A stretch of DNA of 64,000 bases from Methanoregulaceae archaeon (GCA_020850325.1 JADZEW010000001.1:62001-126000), one strand, 5' to 3'. Shown: positions 15,757 through 25,069, counted from the stretch's first letter. Notes: generated by a model from the letters alone, not told the origin. Numbers and translations are program-made.

Positions 15757-18732
15757 TCACCTGGGGGCTACTAGTCTCGTCGCCCCATTTCCAATCACGG
15801 TGAAGGGCGCCCAGTAGTATGGCGATGTGAAGCGAGGATCGCTTGCGACGGCGCATCGACCGTGCCTAGCCGCGGAGGCGACCGTCTCCCCTTGGAGCAA
15901 CCGCAGGTGGAACTCTTTAGCGAAGAGGAGCGAGGACCCGTCGTTCGCCGGCCACAAGGAAGCAACTACGCACTCTGCGCCAGCGGCGAGGTATGCGTCC
16001 GCTGCACCAAAGGCGGCCCCTGATATGGGTGAATGCCTAACGGTATCACACCCGGTAAGGACCACAACCTTCGCTGTTAGCTCGGCCAAATATACCTCTT
16101 TCGTTAAGAGGAGGTTCGCATCAGCCGACCCATCTCCCAAAACCATATACGAGAGCAATGCGTTTCGGGCAAAGGAGTCGTCCTCATTCAGATGAAGGGT
16201 GCCCGCAGCCGCGTCGCGCGCGCGCTGGCTCGGGCGTAAGGACTCATGGGGGTAGACATGGTGAGTCGCGATGTGGATGATGTCTGCTCTCCCCATCTCC
16301 ATTCGAACTCTCCTCGTGCTCTGCTCTTGGTGCTGTAGATGAACACAAGATGGGTAAAGCGTCGCCACCTCCTCAGCTTCAAGGACGGCCGCGGGAAGCC
16401 GGTCGAGGTGATTGTACATCTCTCCGTGCCGGAACTTAGGGGATATTGCGCTAGGCCGGTAGTGACTAAAGTCAGAAACGCCTATAACAAGCGCCTTCGG
16501 CTCGGATAGCACCGGACGATCCTGTGGTGGCATGAGACCACCGGTTGTTAGATAGATGTCATGAATGAGACCAAGGGGCCCCCTTGCTCTGTCAGAAACG
16601 ACAATCTCCCAGTCATCGGAACATCTGCCGCTTTCCAACAAACTACCCTTGAGAATTGCATTGTAGGGAACATCGCACCAGCTGTCTTCGGGAACGATAA
16701 CTAATGCACTTTCGGGCTTAAGATCACGCAACTGGGGTCCGTCAGGAAGGAGGCGAGACTCGATTTGGGCGTTCCAGCTACGCCACCATCCGTCGATCGT
16801 CCGAAGGTCGTCGGCTGTCAGCGAGGACTGAGTGCGCAGAGCATAGTGCCAAGGGGACTCGATATGACGTCGGATGGTCTCTTGAGACTCATGCATCTCA
16901 GTGACCACTATTCTCGACTGCCCGCTCTGGTAGCGGTGAACCTCTGAATCTTTCGTAGAGATGTCCAGGACCAAGCTGCCCGGTTGACGGTTGGCGACCG
17001 CCTGCAGGGCAGAGGAGCGCCGGAGCGCGAGAATCGTCAACTTTCTCTCAAGGATGCCCATGGCCGTATCGTCGCCTGAATACACGTCAATTAGCGTTTC
17101 CAAGCACTCTTCGGCCCACCGCTTGAGGTACCCGTAAATCTCCAACTCTGCGGTGCCATGGTACCAGTGCTTGGAAAGCTGGGCTAGAGCACTTTCTATG
17201 GGGTCGGGCAGGTAAGCGCTCCTGAGCCAGCGCGCCATCTCAATCTCTATGGACTGAGCGAGCTCGATCCTACGAAGAGGGTTTCTCGTGACAGCCAATT
17301 GCATGATCCCAATCGTCACAATCCGCATGCAGCCATCCACCTGTTCATCCTCCGAGACAGAGGACCGCACGAGGAGCTGCTCAATGAGCGCGAGCAAAGA
17401 GAGATCTAAACCCATCCCCCCATTGCAGAGGGCATGGCGGGCGCGTTTAAGTCCATCCCGCTGGGCAGCCGTGAGTTCAGAGCCCTGACGCCTCAATCTC
17501 AGGGCCCGGAGCACCAGGCAATAGACGCCTTCAGGGCTAAAGCACTTGAGCGCAAAATCGAGCACGAAGATCTGTGTCTTGTGCCAGGAGTCGTCGTCCT
17601 CCTGCATTTGGCCGATCTCCCTCGTCAGCAGATGCTCAAAGGACCGAAAGAAACGGGCGACGGAAAAAGGAACGGAAACCTCGTCTGGCTCGAGACTCTC
17701 TTCTCCTTCGAACAGGGTGACAAGCCCGTATCTTCCGAGGAGGTCAAGGTTGGACAGGGCCTCCTCTTTAAGAAGCTGAATGGTCTGTGCATAAGCATGT
17801 TCGTCTTCAGCGCCTGGGACCCGTCCGAGCGCGAACAAGAACTGGTAGGTGTGCATCTCGTCTCCGACCGCAGCCGCCTGGAGCATGAATCGCAGGAACG
17901 TAGCCGTTTGCAGGGGTAGCTTCGATTCAAGCCTCGGGGCCTGCTCGTAAATGGGTAAGGAGAAGGGATCGAAGAGAAAGTGGCCAGTAGCTTCGATCTT
18001 CTCGCCGCCAGAGCGTTTCGCCAACAAGAGTTCGCGGCCGAAGGCTAACGCGTGCCGATTAACAGTAAGAAGCGACCACAAATGCTGGTGCGGCTTGAGG
18101 TGAGGCTTTAGGGCCTGGATCGGAAGTAGAGACGCCTTGATCAGTAACTTTCGATCTAACTCGGAGTCGGTGAGCCCCGCAATGCAAAGTCGATAGTAGA
18201 CCTCCTCGAACCGATAGACCTCTTGTTCGTCCAGAATGTCTGGCGAACTCCGAATGAGTTCGGCGAGATCCGAAAATGCTTGCGCAAGGTTATAGCCCGG
18301 TAAGAGACCGTGTCGACCAAGAATCGCGGAGAGCAGAACATCGCCCGGCGAAGTTGTGAGAGTTTTGTAACCCACGGAAGGCATGAGAAGTAGCCCTCCT
18401 GATAAAACTGGATCCTGCAAGACAGGGCGCGTGATATCTGGGTCACCGGACGAGGAGAGGAGCCATGCACCGAATGCGATTGAGTTGTGCCGGATCGACT
18501 CACACTTTGACATAGTTTCGCGCGTAATGAATGTGCGGAAGAACTCAGCCTCGTCGTGGCTCTCGGGAAGCACAACACTTAATAGGCTCGACAGATTTAC
18601 GATCCGATCAAAAAGGTCCGGATCCGACATTGGGTCGAACATATGCGCGGCGCAGAGTACGTTGAAGAATGCCCCACTTGTTGGGTTATTGTTATTGGGA
18701 GGTGGGTTATGCATGGACATCAACGTTGTCAA
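15757..18732 (-). CDS. CHAT-domain protease, paralog 1 (helical N-terminal region)
   Basis: C-term 'ADIIHIATHH' ... 'AKVVVLTGCDTVRHSPISGAAFGAADAYLAAGAECVVASLWPANDGSS', consistent with the CHAT His/Cys dyad. Confidence 0.88.
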   Translation of the reverse strand: MTTLMSMHNPPPNNNNPTSGAFFNVLCAAHMFDPMSDPDLFDRIVNLSSLLSVVLPESHDEAEFFRTFITRETMSKCESIRHNSIAFGAWLLSSSGDPDITRPVLQDPVLSGGLLLMPSVGYKTLTTSPGDVLLSAILGRHGLLPGYNLAQAFSDLAELIRSSPDILDEQEVYRFEEVYYRLCIAGLTDSELDRKLLIKASLLPIQALKPHLKPHQHLWSLLTVNRHALAFGRELLLAKRSGGEKIEATGHFLFDPFSLPIYEQAPRLESKLPLQTATFLRFMLQAAAVGDEMHTYQFLFALGRVPGAEDEHAYAQTIQLLKEEALSNLDLLGRYGLVTLFEGEESLEPDEVSVPFSVARFFRSFEHLLTREIGQMQEDDDSWHKTQIFVLDFALKCFSPEGVYCLVLRALRLRRQGSELTAAQRDGLKRARHALCNGGMGLDLSLLALIEQLLVRSSVSEDEQVDGCMRIVTIGIMQLAVTRNPLRRIELAQSIEIEMARWLRSAYLPDPIESALAQLSKHWYHGTAELEIYGYLKRWAEECLETLIDVYSGDDTAMGILERKLTILALRRSSALQAVANRQPGSLVLDISTKDSEVHRYQSGQSRIVVTEMHESQETIRRHIESPWHYALRTQSSLTADDLRTIDGWWRSWNAQIESRLLPDGPQLRDLKPESALVIVPEDSWCDVPYNAILKGSLLESGRCSDDWEIVVSDRARGPLGLIHDIYLTTGGLMPPQDRPVLSEPKALVIGVSDFSHYRPSAISPKFRHGEMYNHLDRLPAAVLEAEEVATLYPSCVHLQHQEQSTRRVRMEMGRADIIHIATHHVYPHESLRPSQRARDAAAGTLHLNEDDSFARNALLSYMVLGDGSADANLLLTKEVYLAELTAKVVVLTGCDTVRHSPISGAAFGAADAYLAAGAECVVASLWPANDGSSLLFAKEFHLRLLQGETVASAARHGRCAVASDPRFTSPYYWAPFTVIGNGATRLVAPR

Positions 18733-18741
18733 GATCGCCGG

Positions 18742-21636
18742 TCAGGATCCCCCTGCGACCAGGCGCGCCATCCCCTTTCCGACAACCGAAAACGGAGCCC
18801 AGTAGTAGGGAGAGCGAAACCGGGGATCGCCGGCGACAGCCTGACGACCAAACCTGGCGGCCCGCGCTACTGTCATGCCCGAAAGGAGGCAGCAGTGGAA
18901 CTCTGTCATGAAGATGAAGGCCGCCTCATCATGGATGGGCCAAAGAGTTGCTACGACGCACTCGGCCCCCGCTGAAAGGTAAGCCCCAGCGGCGGCCAAA
19001 GGTGCCCCATGAACAAACGTCGTCTGGAACGTGCTGCAACCAGACAGCACGACAACCTTCGCCTTCAACTGAGCGAGGTGTACCTCCTTCGTCAAGAGTA
19101 GGTTCAGCCCACCGTCGCGGTCTTCAGCAAAGACCGTGTAGCTGTGGTGCGACAATTGGGCCCTTGCCTCGCCTGCCACAAAGGTCCAGCTCGTGCGGTC
19201 CTGACATCTGCGGTCGCCGAGCCGAATGCCACTCGGCTGTTCATGGTGACTCGCGAAGTGAATGATATCCGCCAACGGCAACTCCATTCGGATGCGTCGG
19301 ATCGTTTGCTCTTGCGGCCGGAGATGGACCGCGCCGTCTCCATAGATTTTTGCAACCCATTCCGCCTCCGCCTCGGCTAGCGGTAGGGGTTGAAGACGGT
19401 CCTCGGGCGGGCGATGCCACAGCATAGGGTCAATCGTGTCGGGGCTCATGTGGGAAAAGTCCGAGACGCCTGCGACAAGCGCCCGTATGGCGGACTCGAC
19501 CGGCGGACTAGGCTCGAGGTCGAATCCTCCCGGTGAGAGGTACAAGTCACGCGAAAGCCCGAGGGCCTCTCCCGTCTCCAAGTCGCGCAGCGCGTTGTAG
19601 GGAACGTCCCACCACTCTTTCTCCGGGGCGACCACGAGGTTCCCTCCTTGCGGCACTAGCTGATGCAGAGCAGTGTCCGGGCAGAGGTATTTACACACCC
19701 TCTGGCCCCACAGGTCCCACCAACCGTCTGGCGCCTTGAGGTCCTCTGGACCCAGGGCGCTTGATCCAACCATCGCGTGCTGCCACGGCGAGTAGATCTC
19801 CGCAGCTACCTCGGGCGATCTCCCGGGGAACCCAAACATCTGCACGTCGGTGGCGGTCACATAACGATGCATGGCTTCGCCAGTTGGGCAAAGATCGAGC
19901 AGGACAGAGCCCTTGTGGCGTTGCACCAATGTTCGCAGGGCAAGGCTCCGTTGGTGCGTCAGCTTGAGGATTTCTGATCGGAGCTGAATCGCCTCCCCTG
20001 GCACCATAGGCTCGCTCCTCAGGTAAGGCAGGACGCTCTCTACGAAAGAGCGTAGCGTCCGGACGAGCCGCTCATCTCCGATCATGAGCCCCCAGTTTTT
20101 AGCTAACTGCTGCAGAAACTGCTTGGTTCCTGGATGCGCGGACATGGTGACCACCCAGTTTTGGAGCGCCTGTTCGACTTCGACCGCGTGCTCGACCTGA
20201 GTAAGGCGGTTCCGAGACAGCGCAAACCGGGCGAGGCGGAGAACCAGGATCCGCATCCATTGGGCCTGTTTCGTCTCAGGATCTGTCTCATCGAGCGTCA
20301 GGAGGAGCTCAAGGTAATCCGCGGCCGCAAGGTCCCACATTCTCAGTCTATGAATCTCCTGGGACTGCGATCGCTGCAAAAGCTGGGCCTGCGCCTCGCC
20401 AATCGGACTACCCTCAAGACGTCCTTTCGTCACCCGAATAAGCTGATCATAAAGACTGTCTTTTTCATTTAGAAGCGCTCGTTCCAAAGTGTCCAGGACA
20501 AGGAGTGCCCGTGCCCTTTGCCTTGGCTGCCATGTCTCCTGTTCTCGGTGAGGAAGGGCCAGTGTCCGCTTCGCCTCACGGAAAAGGCGAATCAAACCGA
20601 ACATGGAAGAGATTCGACCCGGCGGCAACTCACGCTCCACGTCGAAGGTCGGGGTCAAGCCCCAAGTTCCAATAGTGGTGCACCACATCGATGCTTCGAA
20701 GGTGAGCATTTCGACTATCTCAGTTCCGGCGGGGCTGCTCATGTCCGGACTGTAGCCTTTGGCCATGCTCCTCAACTGCCGAAACAACAGCTCATCCCCA
20801 GATCCTGCGGCCCGGACCATGAGCATCACCATTCTAGCGACTCCGCGATCGACTCCAGCGGTGGCCAAATGTTCCTCAAAATAGGGGTGCCATCGACAAT
20901 AGGGGTCGAAGACATACTCTGGCTGCGCATAGACCCGGCCGCCCTCCCCATCCGACACGGCGACGGGTAGGGGCGCCCTGACGAGAAGAGAGCGATGGAT
21001 CGTAAGGAGCGACCAGATCTTTTGGTGAGAGGTGATCTCCGGACGCAGAGCGTCCAGAACAAGACCGGACGCATCCACCGATGCTGGCCACCGATCAGGA
21101 GCCTCATCTATCGCGGCGTCACAAAGTTTCTGAAACACCAACTCAAGGCGGTCGATGTCACGGATGTCAGGGTAGTCCGGAAACTTGGTCACGAACTCCC
21201 TCAGCTCAATGAATGCGTCCTCCGACGAAAAGTCGACTAGTCCGGACTGGCCTGCGATCGCAGCGAGGAGAACGTCACCGGGGGAAGCCTGAAGAAGGCC
21301 AGCACTTACGGGTGGCATCTCATGCTGCGTACCCTGCATCATCTCGGCACTTAGCAGCGCCGCCACAAGATCATCACAGTCACCCCTGACAATCTCTTGC
21401 GTGATCTCGATGGTAAGTCTCCGCAACGGGTCAGCCAAGTGCTTCTTGCTCCGAAGCGCCTCAAACGCACTCGCGTCGCCCTGCGTTTCCGGTACCAATC
21501 CTCCTATTAGGGTTAAGAGATTGACTGCGCGCGCGAGGACGGCAGGGTCACTCGTCGCCATGACAGGACCCAGCACAGCCTTAACCAATGGGTTCCGCTT
21601 CATGACGCGAAGTAAGCTCTCTTCCACTGGAATCAC
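18742..21636 (-). CDS. CHAT-domain protease, paralog 2
   Basis: C-term 'ADIIHFASHHEQ' ... 'AKVVVLSGCSTFQTTFVHGAPLAAAGAYLSAGAECVVATLWPIHDEA'; N-term block 'SPGDVLLAAIAGQSGL' shared with paralog 1. Confidence 0.88.
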   Translation of the reverse strand: MIPVEESLLRVMKRNPLVKAVLGPVMATSDPAVLARAVNLLTLIGGLVPETQGDASAFEALRSKKHLADPLRRLTIEITQEIVRGDCDDLVAALLSAEMMQGTQHEMPPVSAGLLQASPGDVLLAAIAGQSGLVDFSSEDAFIELREFVTKFPDYPDIRDIDRLELVFQKLCDAAIDEAPDRWPASVDASGLVLDALRPEITSHQKIWSLLTIHRSLLVRAPLPVAVSDGEGGRVYAQPEYVFDPYCRWHPYFEEHLATAGVDRGVARMVMLMVRAAGSGDELLFRQLRSMAKGYSPDMSSPAGTEIVEMLTFEASMWCTTIGTWGLTPTFDVERELPPGRISSMFGLIRLFREAKRTLALPHREQETWQPRQRARALLVLDTLERALLNEKDSLYDQLIRVTKGRLEGSPIGEAQAQLLQRSQSQEIHRLRMWDLAAADYLELLLTLDETDPETKQAQWMRILVLRLARFALSRNRLTQVEHAVEVEQALQNWVVTMSAHPGTKQFLQQLAKNWGLMIGDERLVRTLRSFVESVLPYLRSEPMVPGEAIQLRSEILKLTHQRSLALRTLVQRHKGSVLLDLCPTGEAMHRYVTATDVQMFGFPGRSPEVAAEIYSPWQHAMVGSSALGPEDLKAPDGWWDLWGQRVCKYLCPDTALHQLVPQGGNLVVAPEKEWWDVPYNALRDLETGEALGLSRDLYLSPGGFDLEPSPPVESAIRALVAGVSDFSHMSPDTIDPMLWHRPPEDRLQPLPLAEAEAEWVAKIYGDGAVHLRPQEQTIRRIRMELPLADIIHFASHHEQPSGIRLGDRRCQDRTSWTFVAGEARAQLSHHSYTVFAEDRDGGLNLLLTKEVHLAQLKAKVVVLSGCSTFQTTFVHGAPLAAAGAYLSAGAECVVATLWPIHDEAAFIFMTEFHCCLLSGMTVARAARFGRQAVAGDPRFRSPYYWAPFSVVGKGMARLVAGGS

Positions 21637-21959
21637 TCTGTCGATTCGGTCAGGAGGCGGTGGACCAGCCGCAAACGCTCCCTTAGGCTTTGTACTGACT
21701 CATCCAGTCCCGCAAAGTCCCCTAGCCGCCTGTCGACAGCTACCTGGACACTCACAAGCGCCCACTCGGGCAGGACCAACTTAGCGCAGATCTTAGAGAG
21801 CGCTTCCTTGAACTCTTGCTCCGCGTGGCTCGCGCCGCGCGAGGCACTCTCGCCGTTTGCCACTTGGTTTGCGTGGAGGAGTGTTACAAGGCTATCGATC
21901 TCCTCTTCCATGCACGCGATTTCTTTCAAGACGTCGGGGTTAATAGCCAATGAACACAC
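21633..21959 (-). CDS. Small hypothetical protein between the 442-aa gene and the CHAT genes
   Basis: ORF overlapping both neighbours by 4 and 20 nt, consistent with translational coupling. Confidence 0.6.
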   Translation of the reverse strand: MCSLAINPDVLKEIACMEEEIDSLVTLLHANQVANGESASRGASHAEQEFKEALSKICAKLVLPEWALVSVQVAVDRRLGDFAGLDESVQSLRERLRLVHRLLTESTE

Positions 21960-23268
21960 TCCTTAAGGTCTTAACATCTTGTATGAAGTCCAATAGCTCG
22001 AAGTTCGCCCCTTGTGCGGACTGTGCCCGGCTCATTAACAGATCACCCGCGGGTAGATCGCCGAGCCGCCAAGCTAAGCACGCGCCTACGGCGTCACAGA
22101 AGATCTGCGCAGGAGGGAACTTGAGAGCTACCTTATCGCTGAGCGCCCGGGCCCGAATGTATGATCGCTCTGCCGCGCCCAGATCGCCTGCCCGAAGGGC
22201 GGCAAGGCTGTCGGTGGCGAGGAGCCAAGCGGCCAGATCGACCTGCCCTGGCTCTAGCTTGGCCAGCAAGCGCGACAGCTCGTCCCGGACGTGGCTGAGA
22301 GCGGTCATCGCACCAAGCAACTTGCAGATTGCCCTCGCTTCTCCAATCGCGGGACGAGGATCCTTAGCCCACAGGAACGGAACCCCGATCTGGGGCACAG
22401 CCGTAGCTCTCATCCCACCGCGTTGTGCATGCCCGGCAAAAGCAGCACCCGAGGCCTCGATCGCAGCAAGAATCCCGGGGGCGATTATCTCGAGCAACAC
22501 ATCGACTGGGATCGGTGGTGTGCCCGCGAACTCCTCCGCAACGCCGCTAAGCTCCGTCTCCTCATACTGATCTACATAGTACTCGTGGCCCGGTTGAACC
22601 CCAAATCCCACGACGACTGATTCGCCGGTAACGTGAACGGATACCTCGTCAACCTCTTTGCCTTCACACTCGACCTTGACAACCGTGCCAGCATCTGCTC
22701 GAAACGTCAGTTCAAGGTACCAACCCGTGGCTTCTGCAAAAACGTCAGAATGTTGGAGCCGTCCATGGTCGATCACAATGCCAATCGAACCCAAACCGAG
22801 CTTGCCTTCGAGACCAATCTCCATTGCTTGCGAGTCCTTGGCCGCCGCAGCAGCAGCAGCACCCATGGGAATAGGTTGCGCCAGGCGCGACACGAGCTCA
22901 CCGATTCCGAGTTGAAGGCAGTAAGTTGCGTAGACGACAAACCCGTGCCAGTTTTTCAGATAACGGGCGAGTCTCTTCTGGTCATCGGCGCCGAGAGAAG
23001 GAGCCAAAGCTAAGGACGCCTGCAAACCAGCTTCAGCTGCAGATGTGAGCCTAACGTAATCTTCGGGGAGTGGATCGAGGTCAACCCCTTCGAGATTCGC
23101 GATTCGCTCGACGAGCTGATCGTCCATGATCTCGTTGATGACTTCAACCAGGAACGGATCGTCGCCCTTCATGTAGGCCCGAAGATCGTCGTCACTCACC
23201 TCATTCATAAGGTGAATCGTCTTTTGGACCTTCAGTTCTTGTTCATTAGTTAGTTTGATGTGCTTCAC
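21940..23268 (-). CDS. Hypothetical 442-aa protein, candidate sigma regulator (position only)
   Basis: Overlaps sigma gene stop by 4 nt; helical N-term, Ala run 'MGAAAAAAAKD', beta-rich middle, helical repeat-like C-term. Confidence 0.7.
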   Translation of the reverse strand: MKHIKLTNEQELKVQKTIHLMNEVSDDDLRAYMKGDDPFLVEVINEIMDDQLVERIANLEGVDLDPLPEDYVRLTSAAEAGLQASLALAPSLGADDQKRLARYLKNWHGFVVYATYCLQLGIGELVSRLAQPIPMGAAAAAAAKDSQAMEIGLEGKLGLGSIGIVIDHGRLQHSDVFAEATGWYLELTFRADAGTVVKVECEGKEVDEVSVHVTGESVVVGFGVQPGHEYYVDQYEETELSGVAEEFAGTPPIPVDVLLEIIAPGILAAIEASGAAFAGHAQRGGMRATAVPQIGVPFLWAKDPRPAIGEARAICKLLGAMTALSHVRDELSRLLAKLEPGQVDLAAWLLATDSLAALRAGDLGAAERSYIRARALSDKVALKFPPAQIFCDAVGACLAWRLGDLPAGDLLMSRAQSAQGANFELLDFIQDVKTLRSVFIGY

Positions 23269-24311
23269 TTGCTGTTCCTCTTTCCGCCCTTGAAACTATG
23301 AGAGACATCTGTCCGCTTTACCTTGATTCGAGCCTGTGAGACCATTTTTTTGACAGTCGGTTGAGGTCGACTCAAAATTGTCGACGCTTCCACAAGACTG
23401 AGTCCTACAACCTCAACCAATACCCAAGCCCGAAACTGGGGCTTGTTCTCGATCGCTCTGCGCGCATGCCGAACCTTGACTCGTGCCTTAGCAGACGCAT
23501 GTTGAACGATTCGCGCCCGATCAGACGTACGTTCAACGCCTCCAAACGGACGATCCACCCATAACTCTCCAATAGACTCCACTCCAAACGCTACTTCCTC
23601 ACCCAGCCGTCTCTGTACGTTGTCCGGAAGTCCCTGCAAGCTGTTCAAAGCCCAAGCGCTGAACTCGAACTTCTGTTCCATTGCGGCACGTATCTTCTGG
23701 CGAGCGCGATGCAACCAGGACTTTATAGTCCCCTTGTCGCGGTTCAACTTGATTGCGGCCTCATGTTCAGTGAGGTCCTCGACATCGCGAAGCACCCAGA
23801 CGGCGAACTCAGGGGGCGTAAGAACCCGCTCGGCCGTAGCGACGATTGCGCAAACTTGATCCTGCGTTTCCAAATCTGCGAACAGATTCAGCGACTCTGA
23901 GTCTGCTATCTCAGGCGCACCCTCGTCTTCGATCGAACGCGTCGGCATGCGTCCGGGGGCAGCATCTTGGTCCACTTTGTGCCACCAACCCAACCGATCG
24001 TCCCACTCGAACGACCCCTTCAATCTTGGTTTGGACTTGCGACACTTGTTTCTCGCGATCGCAAACACCCACGTCGAGAACTTGTAAGCGGGATCGAACC
24101 GCTTCAAGAATTGGAACGCTGCGACCTTCGTTTCTTGATAAGCGTCCTCCGCGTCAACCACATTTTCCATGGAACGGCAGCAGAACCTGTAGGTTTGTTT
24201 GTCCACCGTACTCCACAATGTGTCAAACGCTGGTCGATCCCCCTTCTGGGCGCTAATGACGAGTGCTTGGACAGTTACTGGGTCAAGTCCGCCTGCTTGC
24301 TGATCGATCAT
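23265..24311 (-). CDS. ECF-like RNA polymerase sigma factor with two region-4-like HTHs
   Basis: Region 2 'DAEDAYQETKVAAFQFLKRFDPAYKFSTWVFAIARNKCR'; region 4 'LTEHEAAIKLNRDKGTIKSWLHRARQKIR'; second HTH-like 'LSLVEASTILSRPQPTVKKMVSQARIKVKR'; RBS GGAGGAAGG. Confidence 0.88.
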   Translation of the reverse strand: MIDQQAGGLDPVTVQALVISAQKGDRPAFDTLWSTVDKQTYRFCCRSMENVVDAEDAYQETKVAAFQFLKRFDPAYKFSTWVFAIARNKCRKSKPRLKGSFEWDDRLGWWHKVDQDAAPGRMPTRSIEDEGAPEIADSESLNLFADLETQDQVCAIVATAERVLTPPEFAVWVLRDVEDLTEHEAAIKLNRDKGTIKSWLHRARQKIRAAMEQKFEFSAWALNSLQGLPDNVQRRLGEEVAFGVESIGELWVDRPFGGVERTSDRARIVQHASAKARVKVRHARRAIENKPQFRAWVLVEVVGLSLVEASTILSRPQPTVKKMVSQARIKVKRTDVSHSFKGGKRNSK

Positions 24312-24430
24312 CGTCCTTCCTCCATACTAACCTCTACCACTTGATCGGCCATCCACCGCCTCGCGAAACTCCTCTCTGCGTCTCGGTTTTCCAATCCTGA
24401 CGGCTACGACTCATGTTTGGTTCGCAGCCT

Positions 24431-24463
24431 GCCGGTCTCGCGCAGCCAACATGCAAGACCGGC
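24431..24463 (-). terminator. Hairpin gccggtct..agaccggc downstream of degraded small gene
   Basis: 8-bp perfect stem, ~50 nt past the end of the small-gene remnant; no U-tract. Confidence 0.35.
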
Positions 24464-24512
24464 GGTGGACCCGAACGCTAAGGCACTCTACCAGCGCCTC
24501 CGGGCCAGCGAA

Positions 24513-24729
24513 TTACTTCACCGGGTCGACCATCTGAGATGTGGATCGTCCAACCAATGGCATCGTAATCGTCCCATCGATCCACGCCTCGAAGGACGCC
24601 CCTCATAACAAACGGTGGCGACGGTGTAGTGGCCACCGAATCGCTCTCCAGACGTTCGATCACGGCCAACCTCTTCGGCTGGCGGCGAGCCAAGAACTCC
24701 TTCAAGTGGGTCCAAAGATCAGTGTGCAT
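24513..24729 (-). pseudogene. Small helical protein family, copy 3, degraded across three frames
   Basis: Frame 1 'MHTDLWTHLKEFLARRQPKRLAVIERL', frame 2 'RFGGHYTVATVCYEG', frame 3 'SFEAWIDGTITMPLVGRSTSQMVDPVK*' together reconstruct the family pattern. Confidence 0.75.
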
Positions 24730-24778
24730 CCGTTCCTCCTGTGGTCTCGACACCTCGATTGCGGTGCCGTACAGTCTA

Positions 24779-24806
24779 GTTCTCATCAGGCTCGAGAAAA
24801 GTTTAC
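24779..24806 (-). promoter_or_regulatory. Motif copy D: GTAAAC-N18-GAAC
   Basis: Minus strand CGTAAACTTTTCTCGAGCCTGATGAGAAC, upstream of degraded small gene and, further on, the sigma gene. Confidence 0.55.
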
Positions 24807-24854
24807 GGGCCAGCTCATATTCTTTGGAGACTTCTTGGCGTCTCAATGAGAGAG

Positions 24855-24880
24855 GCCCGCCTCCACCGAGGACGGCGGGC
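24855..24880 (-). terminator. Hairpin gcccgcc..ggcgggc after 49-aa ORF
   Basis: 7-bp stem; sequence related to 7703-7727 hairpin (CCGCCGTCCT..GTGG.GGCGGG). Confidence 0.4.
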
Positions 24881-24919
24881 TCTTCGGGTGCTGCACGGGC
24901 GGGGTTCGCTTGGGGAAGT

Positions 24920-25069
24920 TCAGTCAGCCAGGAATCGCTGGCGCTCGAGCTCTTCTTGGCGTCGACGGTCCCGACGCTTGCGACGAGCCAACTCCTCGCG
25001 GACGGCTTGAAGTCCTTGGGGCTTGACCGTCTCGGTCGGATGTTGGTTAACGATCATCGGCTGCTTCAT
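24920..25069 (-). CDS. Small basic/charged 49-aa protein
   Basis: 'MKQPMIVNQHPTETVKPQGLQAVREELARRKRRDRRRQEELERQRFLAD'; GGGAG RBS; preceded by motif copy E. Confidence 0.5.
   Translation of the reverse strand: MKQPMIVNQHPTETVKPQGLQAVREELARRKRRDRRRQEELERQRFLAD

Noticed and set aside
15757-24311. Type III-E CRISPR (Craspase) locus
   Set aside because: CHAT + sigma is reminiscent, but no gRAMP/Cas7-like gene and no CRISPR array seen in the window; used only as an analogy.
24312-24440. Auto-regulatory motif copy directly upstream of the sigma gene
   Set aside because: Closest match GGAAAACC lacks GAA at the right spacing; copy D further upstream is the only candidate and a hairpin lies between.
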